Assembly: GCF_030704535.1 (NCBI RefSeq)
Contig: NC_081820.1
Span: forward strand, 67,001 to 131,000
DNA: 64,000 nt
Direction: 5' to 3'
Source: Vitis vinifera
Lineage: Eukaryota; Streptophyta; Magnoliopsida; Vitales; Vitaceae
Below the pieces are notes generated by a model, which worked only from the letters and a program-made list of their open reading frames with translations, had not been told where the DNA came from and searched no databases. Every line of letters begins with the position of its first letter. Positions within the stretch are counted from its first letter, which is position 1. Below are positions 1 through 8,203 of this stretch, piece after piece. The position numbers and the translations under genes were made by a program.

Positions 1-2817
1 AGGAGATTACAATTTGTTAAAGCCAAAGTGAAGGAATGGAATAAGCTTTCTTTTGGAGAGCTTAATGAAAAGAAAAAAAGTATCCTCAAGGATTTAGCTA
101 ACTTTGACGCCATAGAGCAGGATGGGGGTCTCACCTCTGAATTGTTAGATCAAAGAGCCTTAAGAAAAGGGGAGCTAGAGGAATTAATTTTGAGGGAGGA
201 AATCCATTGGAGACAAAAAACTAGGGTGAAATGGGTTAAGGAAGGGGATTACAACTCTAAGTTTTTTCATAAAGTGGCTAATGGCAAGCGAAATAGGAAG
301 TATATCAAGACATTGGAAAATGAAAGGGGCTTAGTGTTGAATAATGCCGAGAGCATCACAGAGGAGATATTACTTTACTTTGAAAAACTCTACGCGAATC
401 CTATAGGAGAGTCTTGGAGTATTGAAGGATTAGATTGGTCCCCTATTTCGGAAGAAAGTGCAATAAGTTTGGATGCCCCTTTCACTGAAGAAGAGATTTC
501 TAAGGCCATATTTCAGATGGATAGGGACAAGGCTCCGGGGCCTGATGGCTTTACTATTGCAGTATTCCAAGATTGCTGGAATGTGATTAAGGAGGATTTA
601 GTGAGAGTGTTCGTAGAATTTCATAGGAGCGGAGTTATCAATCAAAGCACTAATGCCTCTTTCATTGTTCTTCTGCCCAAAAAGAGTACGACAAAGAAAA
701 TCTCAGATTTTAGACCCATTAGTTTGATCACTAGTCTCTATAAGATAATAGCCAAAGTGCTCTCAGGGCGTCTAAGAGGGGTCTTACATGAAACCATCCA
801 TTCTACTCAAGGCGCTTTTGTTCAAGGGAGACAAATAATGGATGCGGTCCTCATAGCAAATGAGATAGTGGATGAGAGAAGACGATCAAGGGAGGAAGGT
901 GTCGTCTTTAAAATTGATTTTGAAAAGGCTTACGATCACGTAAGGTGGGATTTTTTAGATCAAGTGTTGGAGAAGAAGGGGTTTAGTCCTAAATGGAGGA
1001 AATGGATGAGTGGATGTTTGTCCTCGGTATCTTATGCAGTATTGGTGAATGGTAGCGCTAAAGGTTGGGTTAAGGCATCGAGAGGTTTAAGACAAGGTGA
1101 CCCTTTATCCTCCTTTTTGTTTACTTTAGTAGCAGATGTATTGAGTAGGATGCTTTTGAGAGCAGAGGAGAGAAATATGTTGGAGGGTTTCAGGGTGGGT
1201 AGAAACAGAACTAGGGTATCTCATTTGCAATTTGCCGATGACACCATCTTCTTTTCTAACACTAGGGAGGAAGACTTGCAGACTCTCAAGAGTCTTTTGT
1301 TAGCATTTGGGCATATTTCTGGACTTAAGGTCAATTTAGACAAGAGTAATATTTATGGTATCAATTTGGATCAAGCTCATATTTCAAGATTGGCTGAGAC
1401 ACTTGAATGCAAGGCTTCTGGTTGGCCTATACTCTATCTGGGTCTTCCGTTGGGTGGGAACCCCAGGGCAGGTGGATTTTGGGATCCTGTGATTGAGAGA
1501 ATTTCAAGAAGATTAGATGGTTGGCAAAAGGCATACCTATCCTTCGGAGGGAGGATAACTCTCATCCAATCTTGCCTTACCCATATGCCCTGTTACTTTC
1601 TTTTTTTATTTAAGTTACCCACTTCAGTAGCTGCTAAAATCGAGAGGTTGCAGAGGGATTTTTTATGGTCAGGGATTGGGGAAGGCAAAAAGGATCATTT
1701 AGTCAGGTGGGATGTCGTGTGTAAACCGAAGGAAATAGGGGGTTTGGGTTTTGGGAATATTTCTCTGAGGAATCTCGCTCTTTTAGGGAAATGGTTGTGG
1801 AGTTACCCTAGAGAGGGTTCAGCTCTATGGCATCAGGTCATTCTAAGCATCTATGGTTCACACTCCAATGGTTGGGATGCCAACACAATAGTCAGATGGT
1901 CACATCGCTGTCCTTGGAAGGCTATTTCTCAAGTCTTTCAGGAGTTTTCCTCGTTTACTCGATTTGTGGTAGGAAATGGGGAAAGAATTCGGTTCTGGGA
2001 AGATTTGTGGTGGGGGGACCAACCTTTGGGATCCCAATATCCAAGTCTATTTAGAGTAGTCTTGGATAAAAACATACCTATTTCTTCAATTCTCGGTCCT
2101 ACTCGTCCTTTCTCTTGGAATTTAAATTTCCGTCGTAACTTGTCAGATTCTGAGATTGAGGACTTAGAAGGCCTCATGCGATCTCTTGATGGAGTGCATT
2201 TATCTCCTTCGGTTCCAGATGCCAGATTGTGGCCCTTATCTTCTTCAGGGATTTTTTCAGTTAAATCTTTCTTTCTAGCTTTATCCCAATTTTTTGGATC
2301 TCCTCAGGTTTTTCCTTCTAAATTCGTTTGGAATTCTCAAATTCCTTTCAAAGTGCAGTCCTTCATCTGGTTAGTGGCACACAAGAAGGTGAATACTAAT
2401 GACATGCTACAAGTGAGAAGACCCTACAAAGCCCTTAGTCCGGATATTTGTATTCTGTGCATGAAGCATGGGGAATCAGCTGATCATATTTTTCTTCATT
2501 GCTCCTTGACGATGGGGTTATGGCACAGGTTATTTCAGTTAGCTAAGATGGATTGGGTCCCCCCGAGGAGCATCCTTGACATGATGTACATCAAATTCAA
2601 TGGATTTGGTTCGTCTAAGAGGGGGATAGCCTTGTGGCAAGCTGCAAACATCGCTCTTATTCGGATTGTGTGGAGGGAAAGAAATGCGAGGATTTTTGAG
2701 GATAAAGCAAGGAATTCAGAGTTTCTATGGGACTCTATTGTTTTCCTTGCTTCTCTTTGGGCTTATTGTTCCAAGGTTTTTAAGGGGACTCCCCTTAATG
2801 CGTTACATCTTGATTAG
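1..2817 (+). CDS. LINE ORF2 protein (reverse transcriptase plus zf-RVT), 5' partial
   Basis: Reverse transcriptase for target-primed retrotransposition. Residues are counted from the GTG at 28, although the frame is open from base 1. They show the RT block with an FRPISL-type motif, the catalytic FADD at residues 402-405 (bases 1231-1242) and a C-terminal zf-RVT zinc-binding region starting with CxxC at residues 808-811. The AP endonuclease and N-terminal part would lie upstream of the window. There is no stop or frameshift over about 2.8 kb, unlike every other LINE copy here except the one at the right edge, so this copy is probably young. Whether the element is full length cannot be judged. 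Confidence 0.92.
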   Translation, partial: RRLQFVKAKVKEWNKLSFGELNEKKKSILKDLANFDAIEQDGGLTSELLDQRALRKGELEELILREEIHWRQKTRVKWVKEGDYNSKFFHKVANGKRNRKYIKTLENERGLVLNNAESITEEILLYFEKLYANPIGESWSIEGLDWSPISEESAISLDAPFTEEEISKAIFQMDRDKAPGPDGFTIAVFQDCWNVIKEDLVRVFVEFHRSGVINQSTNASFIVLLPKKSTTKKISDFRPISLITSLYKIIAKVLSGRLRGVLHETIHSTQGAFVQGRQIMDAVLIANEIVDERRRSREEGVVFKIDFEKAYDHVRWDFLDQVLEKKGFSPKWRKWMSGCLSSVSYAVLVNGSAKGWVKASRGLRQGDPLSSFLFTLVADVLSRMLLRAEERNMLEGFRVGRNRTRVSHLQFADDTIFFSNTREEDLQTLKSLLLAFGHISGLKVNLDKSNIYGINLDQAHISRLAETLECKASGWPILYLGLPLGGNPRAGGFWDPVIERISRRLDGWQKAYLSFGGRITLIQSCLTHMPCYFLFLFKLPTSVAAKIERLQRDFLWSGIGEGKKDHLVRWDVVCKPKEIGGLGFGNISLRNLALLGKWLWSYPREGSALWHQVILSIYGSHSNGWDANTIVRWSHRCPWKAISQVFQEFSSFTRFVVGNGERIRFWEDLWWGDQPLGSQYPSLFRVVLDKNIPISSILGPTRPFSWNLNFRRNLSDSEIEDLEGLMRSLDGVHLSPSVPDARLWPLSSSGIFSVKSFFLALSQFFGSPQVFPSKFVWNSQIPFKVQSFIWLVAHKKVNTNDMLQVRRPYKALSPDICILCMKHGESADHIFLHCSLTMGLWHRLFQLAKMDWVPPRSILDMMYIKFNGFGSSKRGIALWQAANIALIRIVWRERNARIFEDKARNSEFLWDSIVFLASLWAYCSKVFKGTPLNALHLD

Positions 2818-2988
2818 ATAGCAGCGTGTACTCCATAAGGAGTGGTCTTGTTAGTGTGTTTGCTTGTTTTTCAGTGTATTTTTCTATAGCTTAGCTTTCT
2901 TTGGCAGGAGGATTCCTCATCCTTCTTTTGTACTTATTTTTATCTATCAATAAATCTTTGTGTCGTTTCCAATAAATAAAAAAAAAAA
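1..2988 (+). mobile_element. L1-type LINE, 3' portion with open RT frame and poly-A tail
   Basis: Non-LTR retrotransposon whose 5' end lies before the window. The frame is open from base 1 to a stop at 2815-2817. A 3' UTR of about 150 bp follows and ends in an A-run at 2978-2988. The sequence right after the tail is minus-strand Copia RT/linker coding sequence, so the LINE sits inside Copia A. The target duplication partner is outside the window. Confidence 0.93.
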
Positions 2989-2989
2989 T

Positions 2990-3300
2990 CCACTAACTCT
3001 CAAGTACCACTTCTTTTAAGAGCATTCATCTCCTCCATCACTGCTACTTTCTAATTTGGATCAACAAGGGTTTCCTGAATGTTTCTTGGAACCAACATGT
3101 GTGAGATTTTTTAGGCAAAGGCTTTATGAGTTTTAGAGAGTTTTTTATAGGATAGATATTTGGCAATGGGATATTTAGTGCAGGTTCGTGTACCTTTTCT
3201 AAGGGCTATAGGAATATCAAGGTCTGAAGAAGAAATGAAAGGAATTGAAGGTAGGTTAGGAGTAGGACTACATGTGATATCGGGAGCTTTAGTTCCCGAA
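2990..3300 (-). pseudogene. Copia A linker and start of RT
   Basis: Minus-strand translation gives the usual Copia stretch between integrase and RT: a proline/serine-rich linker, an RKGTRTCTKYPI-type motif and a segment resembling the EEMNALKRSGTWELV region that opens Copia RT. At least one stop is present. The match ends abruptly at the LINE poly-A tail, which marks the LINE insertion point. Confidence 0.7.
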
Positions 3301-3302
3301 GG

Positions 3303-4217
3303 TCAAGATTGGTCATTACCAAGAGGAACATGTTGACTTTGACTCTTTTTATGAGTCTTTCTCCAAGTATAAACTAGACGCTCAGTATTTGGTTGTACTG
3401 ATTCTTTCCTTGTTTCAGATACAATAATGTTTGGCACTATATGATTAGAATTTTTGTCAGTCTTATCACATTGTTTCTCAGGATTATAAATAAGAGGTGG
3501 AGGAGTAGTTAAAATTCTATTTGGTAATGGAGTGGGAGATAAATCCCAAAAATTTTCTTCCATTACATCATTCTCCCCCTGAAGAGAATTTTTGTTAAAA
3601 AAATATTTATCTTTAATGAAAGAGACATCCATACTCACATACATTTTTCTGGTTTAGGGATTATAGCATTTATACCCTTTTTGATTAGAGGCATACCCAA
3701 TGAAAACACATTTTTCTGCAGCCAAAACAATGCAGACAAAAACTTTTTGATCAAGTTTAGACCGATTATGATTAGGTAGGTGAACGAAAACAATGCAGCC
3801 AAAAACTTTTAGGGGTAAGTCAGAGTACCTTCTAGATAAAGGAAAGATTTTTTGAAAACATTCTAGTGGTGTGCTATACTTAAGAATTTTGGTAGGCATT
3901 TGGTTAATGAGATAGAAGGCTATCAAAACAGCTTCCACCCAAAAGTATCTTGGAACATTCATGGAAAACATAATAGCACGAGCCACTTCAAGTAAATGTT
4001 TATTTTTTCTTTCAGCAATTCCATTTTGTTGAGGGGTATTCACACAAGTAGATTGATGGTGGATACCTTTTTCTTTCAAAAAACTACCCAAAAATTCATT
4101 AAAATACTTAGTTCCGTTATCAGTGTGAAAAATGCCAATTTTTACTTGGAATTGAGTTTCAATCATGTTATAAAGAGTTTGGAAAAGTTTTCCAACTTTT
4201 GATTTTTCCTTCATCAA
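3303..4217 (-). pseudogene. Copia A integrase core, frameshifted
   Basis: Two adjacent minus-strand frames (4217-3654 and 3644-3303) encode a Copia integrase core. Visible features are the second catalytic Asp in an HTDNGTKYF context, the catalytic Glu in AERKNKHLLE, and the downstream F-G-C and FIGYASNQKGYKCYNP motifs. A stop around 3654 separates the parts, and the first catalytic Asp lies in broken sequence upstream. This remnant is not functional. Confidence 0.8.
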
Positions 4218-4588
4218 ATAAACCCAACATAAACGTGTATGATCATCTATGAAGGTAACAAACCATTTTTTTCCAAAAATAGTTGTAATCTTTTAAGGTC
4301 CCCACGCATCACTATGTATTAAATTAAATGGTTTTGAGGGAACATAAGGTTTTGGATAATAAGTAGTACGATGACTCTTAGATAAATAACAACTTTCACA
4401 ATAAAAAGATGAACAATCCAATCCTTTAAACAAAGTAGGAAACAAATGTTTAAGATATAGAAAACCAGGGTGTCCTAGTCTTAAGTGTCAAAGCATTATT
4501 TGTTCATAAACAGAAAGAGAACTAGCACTACTAAGGCCATGAGCCCATTTATTGGAGAAAACACCATCAAGGTAGTAAAGGCCATCTA

Positions 4589-4922
4589 TCAACTTAGCAC
4601 TGCCAATCTTCTTTCCCGAGTTCTGGTCCCGAAATTCATAGTGAGAATCATAGAAAAAAACACGATATTAGAGTTTTTGGTAAGTTTACTCACAGACAAA
4701 ATATTACATGCTAGTTTTGGAACATGGAGAACAGATTTAAGATCTATGTTCTTAGATAATTTTACCAAGCCTTTTCCGGCTATAGGTGAGAAACTACCAT
4801 CTGCAATCCTAATTTTTTCACTACCAGAACATGGTGAATAAGTGTTGAACAGATTTGAAAAACTAGTCATATGGTCAAAAGCTTCAGAATCAATTATCCA
4901 TGGAGTAGAATAGAAACAATAT
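4589..4922 (-). pseudogene. Copia A protease region with altered active site
   Basis: Minus-strand translation from about 4920 gives a segment matching the Copia protease, followed by the typical VLHVPKLACNILSVSKLT motif. The position of the catalytic D-S-G-A motif reads D-S-E-A, so the aspartic protease active site is altered. The segment joins the gag half (11080-12160) across the Copia B insertion. Confidence 0.75.
4918..4922. repeat. Target-site duplication of Copia B, left copy
   Basis: AATAT lies immediately left of the 5' LTR. The same five bases follow the 3' LTR at 11080-11084. A 5-bp duplication is normal for Copia integration. Confidence 0.9.
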
Positions 4923-5089
4923 TGTTGAATATAATGTATGTATAGTATACTATCTTTCCTTGTTAATATAGGTCACATGTATGGTAGTTAGGACTCCTAG
5001 CCTTGTATATATATATCTCTCAATTGTAAGTAGAGATTAGATGAATGAAAATAAGGTTTTTCTCCTTTCTCTCTCTCTCTCTCTCAACA
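4923..5089 (+). repeat. Copia B 5' LTR
   Basis: Begins TGTTGAATAT and ends in a CT run plus CAACA. It matches 10913-11079 base for base as far as I can read. The short length (167 bp) fits small plant Copia LTRs. Confidence 0.95.
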
Positions 5090-5102
5090 TGGTATCAGAG
5101 CC
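5090..5102 (+). other. Copia B primer-binding site
   Basis: TGGTATCAGAGCC directly abuts the 5' LTR and matches the initiator tRNA-Met 3' end used by most plant LTR elements. Confidence 0.9.
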
Positions 5103-5332
5103 AAAGGAGAAAACCTAATTTTTTTTTTTCGGTTTAGCCGTGTACTCAATTCCGGCGAACCGTCCAGTGACCGTGTTTCACTCCGGTCCCCTCATTCCCT
5201 TCCCGAACCACCCCGGACAACCTCATCGCCGTCGGATCTCTACCACGCCCACCTCACCTCAGATTCATCTCCTGCAGTTTGCATTTCCACTGATGCTCCT
5301 CTCCTCATTCACAATCGTCTGGGCCACCCTAG
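5103..5332 (+). other. Copia B leader joined to pre-integrase coding sequence (gag and protease deleted)
   Basis: About 230 bp lie between the primer site and the Gypsy insertion. The last part is in frame with the pol ORF downstream of the insertion and ends with the HNRLGH half of the integrase HHCC finger at about 5308-5327. No CCHC knuckle and no protease DSGA motif is present. The open frame at 5140-5376 is on another phase, runs into the inserted LTR and is not a gene. Confidence 0.75.
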
Positions 5333-5919
5333 TGTCACAGGATGCTTCAAATGACCCTCCCCATGGGTTTATATAGGAGGAGGGAAGCTTCTGGAGACTC
5401 CTGGAGCCATCTACACTAAGCCATTGGTGGGAAGAGTGTGGAAGGTTCTAGAAATGCCTAGAGATGTCCACACATCTCTACACTATGGTGGAAGGCATGA
5501 GAGGAGTCCAAGGCTTTCTAGAGACTTCTAGGAATCTCTTGTATATTCTTGTACATAGGGATGTACATAGAATAGGGTAGGATGTTCTAGAATATTCTTG
5601 ATTTGTAAGGGAACCCTCCAAGGTTCTAGAGAGTTCCCTTGGTGCCTATAAATAGGTGAAGGCCTCATTTGGCCAAGGCATCACCCAAAATCACTTCCTA
5701 ACCAAGCAAGTGAGCATCCAAGCACTTGTAAAGGTTTCCTTGAGTTAGTGAAAGCTTCCATTCTTTCAAGAGTTGCCTACCAAGCTTCTTAAGTTTTTGA
5801 GTTGCAAGTGTCTTAGCCTAGCAAGCTAAGCATTGGGGAGCAAGGCTGACTTAGCAAGATCAAGCGTCTTGGCTTGTCTAAGTGCCGCACGAGCTTAGTG
5901 AACGACTAAGTCCGTGACA
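5333..5919 (+). repeat. Gypsy-type element 5' LTR
   Basis: Starts TGTCACAGG and ends CCGTGACA, giving the short TGTCAC/GTGACA inverted ends. A TATAAATAG box at about 5647-5655 is a likely promoter for the internal transcript. The 587 bp match 7617-8203. Confidence 0.95.
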
Positions 5920-5921
5920 AG

Positions 5922-5933
5922 TGGTATCAGAGC
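5922..5933 (+). other. Gypsy-type element primer-binding site
   Basis: TGGTATCAGAGC begins two bases after the 5' LTR, again the tRNA-Met type. Confidence 0.88.
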
Positions 5934-5964
5934 ACGGTTACGAAGTGGGCATAGCAAAGGAAGC

Positions 5965-7638
5965 ATGTCGGGTTCCAACGTGGAGGAGACTAGTGAGCAA
6001 ACCCGTGGGAGGGAGACCGAGCCTACTGCACGGGGCAGGGGCAGGAAGGATAAATCTCGTGATGCCGTTGCCAACATGGAGGCAAGGTTAGCCAAGGTGG
6101 AGCTAGCCATGGCGGACACTCGGGAGGGGTTGGACTTGATCGAGCAAGGCATGGAGAAGGGCTTAGAGGATCTAAGGGAGCAGATCCAAGACCTTCGTGA
6201 GAGGGTGCTAGTCTCACAAGTTCAGCCAGTGTCGCACGAGGAGTTTGTGTCCTTCCAAGGAAAGGTCTTGAGCATGCTTGCTAGCATGGAGTCAAGGATA
6301 GAGGCCTTGACCACTCGAATGGAGTCCCGAGACCAGGAAGTTAGGCAGGAGTTGGCCATCTACAAGGCTGCTATGTCGGCACGGGTCATGGCCACACAGG
6401 AGGCATCTAGGGTGGAGGTGCCGAAGCCACATAGGTTTAGTGGCAATCGGGATGCCAAGGAGTTGGATAACTTCTTATGGCATATGGAGCGATACTTTGA
6501 GGCTATCGCATTGACGGATGAGGCGGCTAAGGTAAGAACTGCAACTCTCTACCTTACTGACACAGCTACTCTATGGTGGCGTCGAAGGTTTGCCGATATG
6601 GAGAAAGGCATTTGCACCATAGAGACGTGGGAGGATTTCAAGAGGGAGATCAAAAGGCAGTTCTACCCCGAGGACGTGGCTTACCTGGCTAGGAAAAACA
6701 TGCGGCGTCTTAAGCACACAGGCTCAATACGCGACTATGTCAAGGAATTCTCTTCGCTCATGCTTGAGATTCCTAACATGACTCAAGAGGAATTGCTATT
6801 CAACTTCATGGATAACCTGCAAGGGTGGGCCGAGCAGGAATTAAGGCGCCGAGGCGTTCAAGACTTAGCCACCGCTATGGTAGTAGCCGAGTCTTTAACG
6901 GATTATAGGAGGGGAAACTCCTCTAAGATTGAGTCTTTGGAGGATAGCCATGCCATGGGTGGGGGAGACGAGGTTCCAAGGGACCACAATGCTCCTAAAA
7001 AGGGATCAGGCAAGACGTCTACCGTCCGAGAAGGAAGGGATAAGGCGGAAAGGAAGGAGTTCACGCCTAAAATCAAGTGCTTCCTGTGTGACGGTCCACA
7101 TTGGGCACGGGATTGCCCAAAGAGGAAGGCGCTCAGTGCCATGATCGAGGAGAGGGAGCAGGAGGACGAAGCACATATGGGCTCAATGCAGCTACTAAGT
7201 GCCCTCCAATTCAACCCGAAGCCTAGTACGCCTAAGACCTCCTTACTAGCAGGGGTGCAAGTAAAGGAGGAAAAAGGAGAGCGAGCTGAGGTAGCCCGCA
7301 CACACATGGAAGAGGTCGCCAAGGGAAAGGTGAACTCGATGGGTAAGATGAAGCAGCACTCTAAGCATCGGAAGCGCACGGGTCTGCATCCATTGGAAGC
7401 CTCACGGGAGAAGGAGGTGAAGAATATCCTGGCTGAACGGGTCACCAGGAGACAAGGGGTCCCTCCTGTGGTAGAGTACCTAGTCCGATGGAAAGGACTA
7501 CCTAAGAGGCAGGTAAGCTGGGAACATGCGGATGCCTTGAGAAAATTCTGGAAACACATCGAGAGATTCCAGAATGAGGCAACGACGAGGACGTCGACGG
7601 CATCGGTGGGGGAGAGTGTCACAGGATGCTTCAAATGA
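5965..7638 (+). CDS. Gag-chromodomain fusion protein of non-autonomous retrotransposon
   Basis: An uninterrupted ORF of about 557 aa from the ATG at 5965 (MSGSNVEE); the frame is open upstream into the LTR but has no better start. It has a coiled-coil-like charged region in roughly residues 30-140, a Retrotrans_gag capsid domain in about residues 150-290, and a CCHC knuckle (C-x2-C-x3-H-x4-C) from residue 372. From about residue 480 it passes in frame into the end of a Gypsy integrase, with a chromodomain-like VEYLVRWKG motif from about residue 503. The stop is inside the 3' LTR. Everything normally between knuckle and chromodomain is missing. Gag packages the RNA; chromodomains normally direct integrase to chromatin, so its use on Gag is unclear. 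Confidence 0.88.
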   Translation: MSGSNVEETSEQTRGRETEPTARGRGRKDKSRDAVANMEARLAKVELAMADTREGLDLIEQGMEKGLEDLREQIQDLRERVLVSQVQPVSHEEFVSFQGKVLSMLASMESRIEALTTRMESRDQEVRQELAIYKAAMSARVMATQEASRVEVPKPHRFSGNRDAKELDNFLWHMERYFEAIALTDEAAKVRTATLYLTDTATLWWRRRFADMEKGICTIETWEDFKREIKRQFYPEDVAYLARKNMRRLKHTGSIRDYVKEFSSLMLEIPNMTQEELLFNFMDNLQGWAEQELRRRGVQDLATAMVVAESLTDYRRGNSSKIESLEDSHAMGGGDEVPRDHNAPKKGSGKTSTVREGRDKAERKEFTPKIKCFLCDGPHWARDCPKRKALSAMIEEREQEDEAHMGSMQLLSALQFNPKPSTPKTSLLAGVQVKEEKGERAEVARTHMEEVAKGKVNSMGKMKQHSKHRKRTGLHPLEASREKEVKNILAERVTRRQGVPPVVEYLVRWKGLPKRQVSWEHADALRKFWKHIERFQNEATTRTSTASVGESVTGCFK

Positions 7639-8203
7639 CCCTCCCCATGGGTTTATATAGGAGGAGGGAAGCTTCTGGAGACTCCTGGAGCCATCTACAC
7701 TAAGCCATTGGTGGGAAGAGTGTGGAAGGTTCTAGAAATGCCTAGAGATGTCCACACATCTCTACACTATGGTGGAAGGCATGAGAGGAGTCCAAGGCTT
7801 TCTAGAGACTTCTAGGAATCTCTTGTATATTCTTGTACATAGGGATGTACATAGAATAGGGTAGGATGTTCTAGAATATTCTTGATTTGTAAGGGAACCC
7901 TCCAAGGTTCTAGAGAGTTCCCTTGGTGCCTATAAATAGGTGAAGGCCTCATTTGGCCAAGGCATCACCCAAAATCACTTCCTAACCAAGCAAGTGAGCA
8001 TCCAAGCACTTGTAAAGGTTTCCTTGAGTTAGTGAAAGCTTCCATTCTTTCAAGAGTTGCCTACCAAGCTTCTTAAGTTTTTGAGTTGCAAGTGTCTTAG
8101 CCTAGCAAGCTAAGCATTGGGGAGCAAGGCTGACTTAGCAAGATCAAGCGTCTTGGCTTGTCTAAGTGCCGCACGAGCTTAGTGAACGACTAAGTCCGTG
8201 ACA
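7617..8203 (+). repeat. Gypsy-type element 3' LTR
   Basis: Same 587-bp sequence as 5333-5919. A GGTGGGGGAGAG purine tract lies immediately upstream. Copia B coding sequence resumes at 8204. Confidence 0.95.

Larger units (their letters stand above)
5333..8203 (+). mobile_element. Gag-only Gypsy-type (chromovirus-derived) LTR element inside Copia B
   Basis: A 2871-bp element with 587-bp LTRs (5333-5919 and 7617-8203) that appear identical. It has a tRNA-Met-type primer site, a purine tract before 7617 and one ORF. CTAG flanks both ends (5329-5332 and 8204-8207), a 4-bp match; Gypsy duplications are usually 5 bp. The internal region encodes gag plus a chromodomain only, with no protease, RT, RNase H or integrase core. 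It resembles the class described as TR-GAG elements. It can move only with enzymes supplied by a relative. Confidence 0.93.

Noticed and set aside
5140-5376. 78-aa open frame near the Copia B leader
   Set aside because: It crosses the boundary of the inserted Gypsy-type LTR and uses a different phase from the real pol stub; no domain.
6903-7634. 243-aa minus-strand open frame
   Set aside because: Antisense shadow of the gag-chromodomain ORF; Cys/Ser-rich translation with no motif.
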